This document shows positions 62,220-64,000 of a DNA stretch of 64,000 nt, piece by piece. The stretch comes from Paraburkholderia ultramafica. Its GTDB lineage: Bacteria; Pseudomonadota; Gammaproteobacteria; Burkholderiales; Burkholderiaceae. The stretch covers positions 1 to 64,000 of the forward strand of contig NZ_CADIKK010000015.1 of NCBI RefSeq assembly GCF_902859915.1, given 5' to 3'. Numbering within the stretch: the first letter of the stretch is position 1; every line of letters starts with the position of its first letter. The notes beneath the pieces are model-generated. The model saw only the letters and a program-made list of their open reading frames with translations, was not told the origin of the DNA and did no database searches. A program made the position numbers and the translations under genes.

Positions 62220-62609
62220 CGTTGTCTACTCGTTCGAAGCACGCAAGTATAGCCACGCGCGCCACGCTGCACCACGCCTGTAAAACGGCTTGCGACTTCT
62301 TTTCCGGGTCATCTGTTTTGTTTATCGCGCGTGGGCGGGCGAGGGCCGCGGTCGAAGCGCGCCGAGCCGGCTCGGGATACCGACGAAGCCACGCGCCACG
62401 CGGCTTGCAGCGGTGCGCCGCGCTCCGCATGGCGCACCTCGGCGCCGATTCGGCCCATTACCCGATGGCCGACTGAGGTTTACCCGCACTTCCTGTCAGA
62501 CGGCACAATTCCTATCTTTGCATCCCAGGATGGTCGCGCTGGCTACCTCCCCGGTAACCCGGACCTATCCGATTGGCTGCGCAGCACGAAGTAATGGAAG
62601 GCAACGAAT
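62220..62609. other. control region upstream of ligBA
   Basis: 390 bp between the divergent broken GntR gene and ligB. It must carry the ligBA promoter and probably a LysR-type site. No palindrome stands out strongly. No coding gene supported. Confidence 0.45.
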
Positions 62610-63458
62610 ATGGCAAGAATCATTGGTGGCATCGGCACGTCGCATGTGCCCACAATCGGGTTGGCGTACGACAAGGGCAAGCAGAACGATCCCGCATGGG
62701 CACCACTCTTCAAAGGCTACGAGCCGGTCGCGCAATGGCTCGCGGACCGCAAGCCCGACGTGATGGTGATGTTCTACAACGATCACGCCAACAGCTTCTT
62801 CTTCGATTGCTATCCGACCTTCGCGCTGGGCGTGTCGGCCAGTCACGACTTCGCGGATGAAGGCGCGGGCAAGCGTCCGCTGCCGGGCATCGCGGGCCAT
62901 CCCGACCTCGCGATCCACATCGCCGAGCAGATGGTTGCCGACGAGTTCGATCTGACGATCTTCCAGGACCGTCCGCTCGACCACGGCTGCAATTCGCCGC
63001 TGTCGCTGATGTTGCCGCACGACGAGCACGGCTGGCCAATGTCACTGGTGCCGATGGAAGTCAACGTGCTGCAGTATCCGCTGCCCACCGCGAACCGCTG
63101 CTACCGGCTGGGGCAGGCGCTGCGTCGCGCGATCGAATCGTTCGACGAGGATCTGGATGTGGTGGTGGTCGGCACGGGCGGGCTGTCTCACCAGGTGCAC
63201 GGCGAGCGTAGCGGCTTTAACAACACCGACTGGGACATGGAGTTTCTCGACCTGATCGTCAACGACCCGCAGCGTCTCGCGGCGATGAAGCATGTCGATT
63301 ACGTGCGCCTTGGCGGCGCGGAAAGTGTCGAGACGATCATGTGGCTCGCGATGCGCGGCGCGCTGGGTCAGAAGGTCCGCGAACTGCACCGCAACTACTA
63401 TCTTGCGACCAGCACCGCGATGGCCGTGACGCTCTATGAAGATGAGGTGGCGCAATGA
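62610..63458 (+). CDS. ligB: protocatechuate 4,5-dioxygenase, beta (catalytic) subunit
   Basis: A 282-residue class III extradiol dioxygenase. Fe(II) ligands fit His12 in IGTSHVPTIG and His59 in YNDHANSFF; the acid/base His is in GTGGLSHQVHGER near 190-202; the third ligand Glu is in GGAESVETIMW near 240. It opens protocatechuate between C4 and C5. Gallate is a possible alternative substrate. GGAAGG precedes the ATG. The order ligB then ligA is the reverse of that in Sphingobium. Confidence 0.9.
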   Translation: MARIIGGIGTSHVPTIGLAYDKGKQNDPAWAPLFKGYEPVAQWLADRKPDVMVMFYNDHANSFFFDCYPTFALGVSASHDFADEGAGKRPLPGIAGHPDLAIHIAEQMVADEFDLTIFQDRPLDHGCNSPLSLMLPHDEHGWPMSLVPMEVNVLQYPLPTANRCYRLGQALRRAIESFDEDLDVVVVGTGGLSHQVHGERSGFNNTDWDMEFLDLIVNDPQRLAAMKHVDYVRLGGAESVETIMWLAMRGALGQKVRELHRNYYLATSTAMAVTLYEDEVAQ

Positions 63459-63814
63459 ACCCGCAACTGATCGGCGTCGAAGAACTGACCGGCACGTATC
63501 CGTTCGATATTCGCCAGAGCATGAAGGCGATGCGCCTGAACCGCTTCTTCTGGCAGATGCGCGAAGCGCCGGCTCGCGCGCTGTGGCTGGAAAACCGCAG
63601 CGCCGCATACGACGCGGCCAGCCTCACGCCGGAAGAACGCACGCTGGTCGACAACACGGACTGGATCAGCCTGATTCGCTATGGCGTGTGTTTCTTCGTG
63701 CTCGAAAAATTCGCGCGCGTGGTGAAGATCACGAACCTTGGCATGTACGCGAGCATGCGAGGCGAAACCCTCGAAGCATTTCTGAAGACGCGCAGGGTGC
63801 CTGAAGCGGTGTAA
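63455..63814 (+). CDS. ligA: protocatechuate 4,5-dioxygenase, alpha subunit
   Basis: A 119-residue LigA-type subunit. TYPFDIRQSMKAMRLNRFFWQMREAPARALWLENRSAAYDAASLTPEERTLVDNTDWISLIRYGVCFFVLEKFARV covers the conserved core, which caps the LigB active site. The length is slightly below Sphingobium LigA (139). ATG overlaps the ligB stop by four bases, as expected for subunits made in equal amounts. Confidence 0.92.
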   Translation: MNPQLIGVEELTGTYPFDIRQSMKAMRLNRFFWQMREAPARALWLENRSAAYDAASLTPEERTLVDNTDWISLIRYGVCFFVLEKFARVVKITNLGMYASMRGETLEAFLKTRRVPEAV

Positions 63815-63832
63815 GGCGCTCGACGCTGCCGG

Positions 63833-63850
63833 CCCGCGTAGGCGGGTTTT
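63833..63850 (+). terminator. weak rho-independent terminator after ligA
   Basis: CCCGC-GTAG-GCGGG followed by TTTT. Short stem and only four T, so termination may be partial and the next gene may belong to the same transcript. Confidence 0.5.
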
Positions 63851-63920
63851 CACTTCAATACTGATAGACCCCGGATTCGACAGAAATCCGGGGCGGGAAA
63901 GTATTTTCTCGGAGACATAC

Positions 63921-64000
63921 ATGAAGTTCGCAGACCCGGTCGATACCCGGCCGCTCATCGACGCGCGCAACCTGTCGCGCTCACCTTCGCTGCGCGTTCT
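63921..64000 (+). CDS. partial gene, possibly MFS transporter
   Basis: ATG 63921 is preceded by GGAGAC and the frame stays open to the window end (MKFADPVDTRPLIDARNLSR...). The N-terminus is hydrophilic, as in aromatic-acid MFS carriers that often follow ring-cleavage genes, but 26 residues are not enough to name it. Confidence 0.5.
   Translation, partial: MKFADPVDTRPLIDARNLSRSPSLRV

Overview
The window is high-GC DNA with dense, mostly collinear operons, many ATGA start/stop overlaps, and gene families typical of Burkholderiales. The gene mix (alcaligin-type siderophore locus, hydroxyproline, quinate/shikimate and protocatechuate catabolism, several ABC sugar importers, LysR, LacI, ROK, DeoR, TetR and AraC regulators) suggests a soil- or plant-associated beta-proteobacterium, most likely Paraburkholderia or a close relative. 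The genus is an inference. I saw no rRNA, tRNA, CRISPR array, complete insertion sequence or prophage.

Layout. 0-0.5 kb: a RidA-family gene and the first codons of a coupled gene. 0.9-11 kb: a hydroxamate siderophore locus on the minus strand (alcA, MFS transporter, alcB, alcC, FhuF-like reductase, Rieske oxygenase) divergent from a TonB-dependent receptor, with Fur-box-like sequences in front of both units. 11.2-17 kb: trans-4-hydroxy-L-proline catabolism (deaminase, epimerase, three-subunit D-hydroxyproline dehydrogenase, PAS-AraC regulator). 17-18.2 kb: three small genes. 18.5-24.4 kb: quinate/shikimate catabolism (fused 3-dehydroshikimate dehydratase, AroQ, AroE/QuiB-like dehydrogenase, MFS carrier, TetR). 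24.5-27.3 kb: an amine-oxidase-like FAD enzyme and an ECF sigma/anti-sigma pair. 27.5-29.6 kb: a DHDPS-family aldolase/dehydratase divergent from a LysR. 29.8-32.9 kb: a large GT51 penicillin-binding protein. 32.9-37.2 kb: a FrcBCA-type sugar importer with a ROK regulator. 37.6-45.4 kb: LacI regulator, ABC ATPase, GH42 beta-galactosidase, binding protein and two permeases, reading as one beta-galactoside uptake and hydrolysis unit. 45.6-46.5 kb: a PhzF-like enzyme.

46.6-55.5 kb is different: small genes and intact genes alternate with broken ones. These are a 5'-truncated secreted-type protein, a head-to-head LysR/SDR pair whose 5' ends have both been lost at one junction, a decayed M23 peptidase and a TonB-receptor fragment. 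There is also about 1 kb with no recognisable gene. Intact genes here are a DUF2322-like protein, a sterol-desaturase-family protein and a DeoR-MFS pair. 55.7-60.6 kb holds a TPR-glycosyltransferase protein, a molybdopterin-domain-like protein, an O-methyltransferase and a beta-hydroxyacid-dehydrogenase-like enzyme. 60.6-64 kb holds a LysR-family regulator with two HTH domains, a GntR gene broken by internal deletion, protocatechuate 4,5-dioxygenase (ligB-ligA) and the start of another gene.

Two themes tie the window together. Quinate/shikimate converted to protocatechuate by the dehydratase at 18.5 kb could be ring-opened by LigAB at 62.6 kb. A palindromic 46-bp repeat recurs at 18.2, 35.0 and 43.4 kb, each time placed just before a Shine-Dalgarno sequence.
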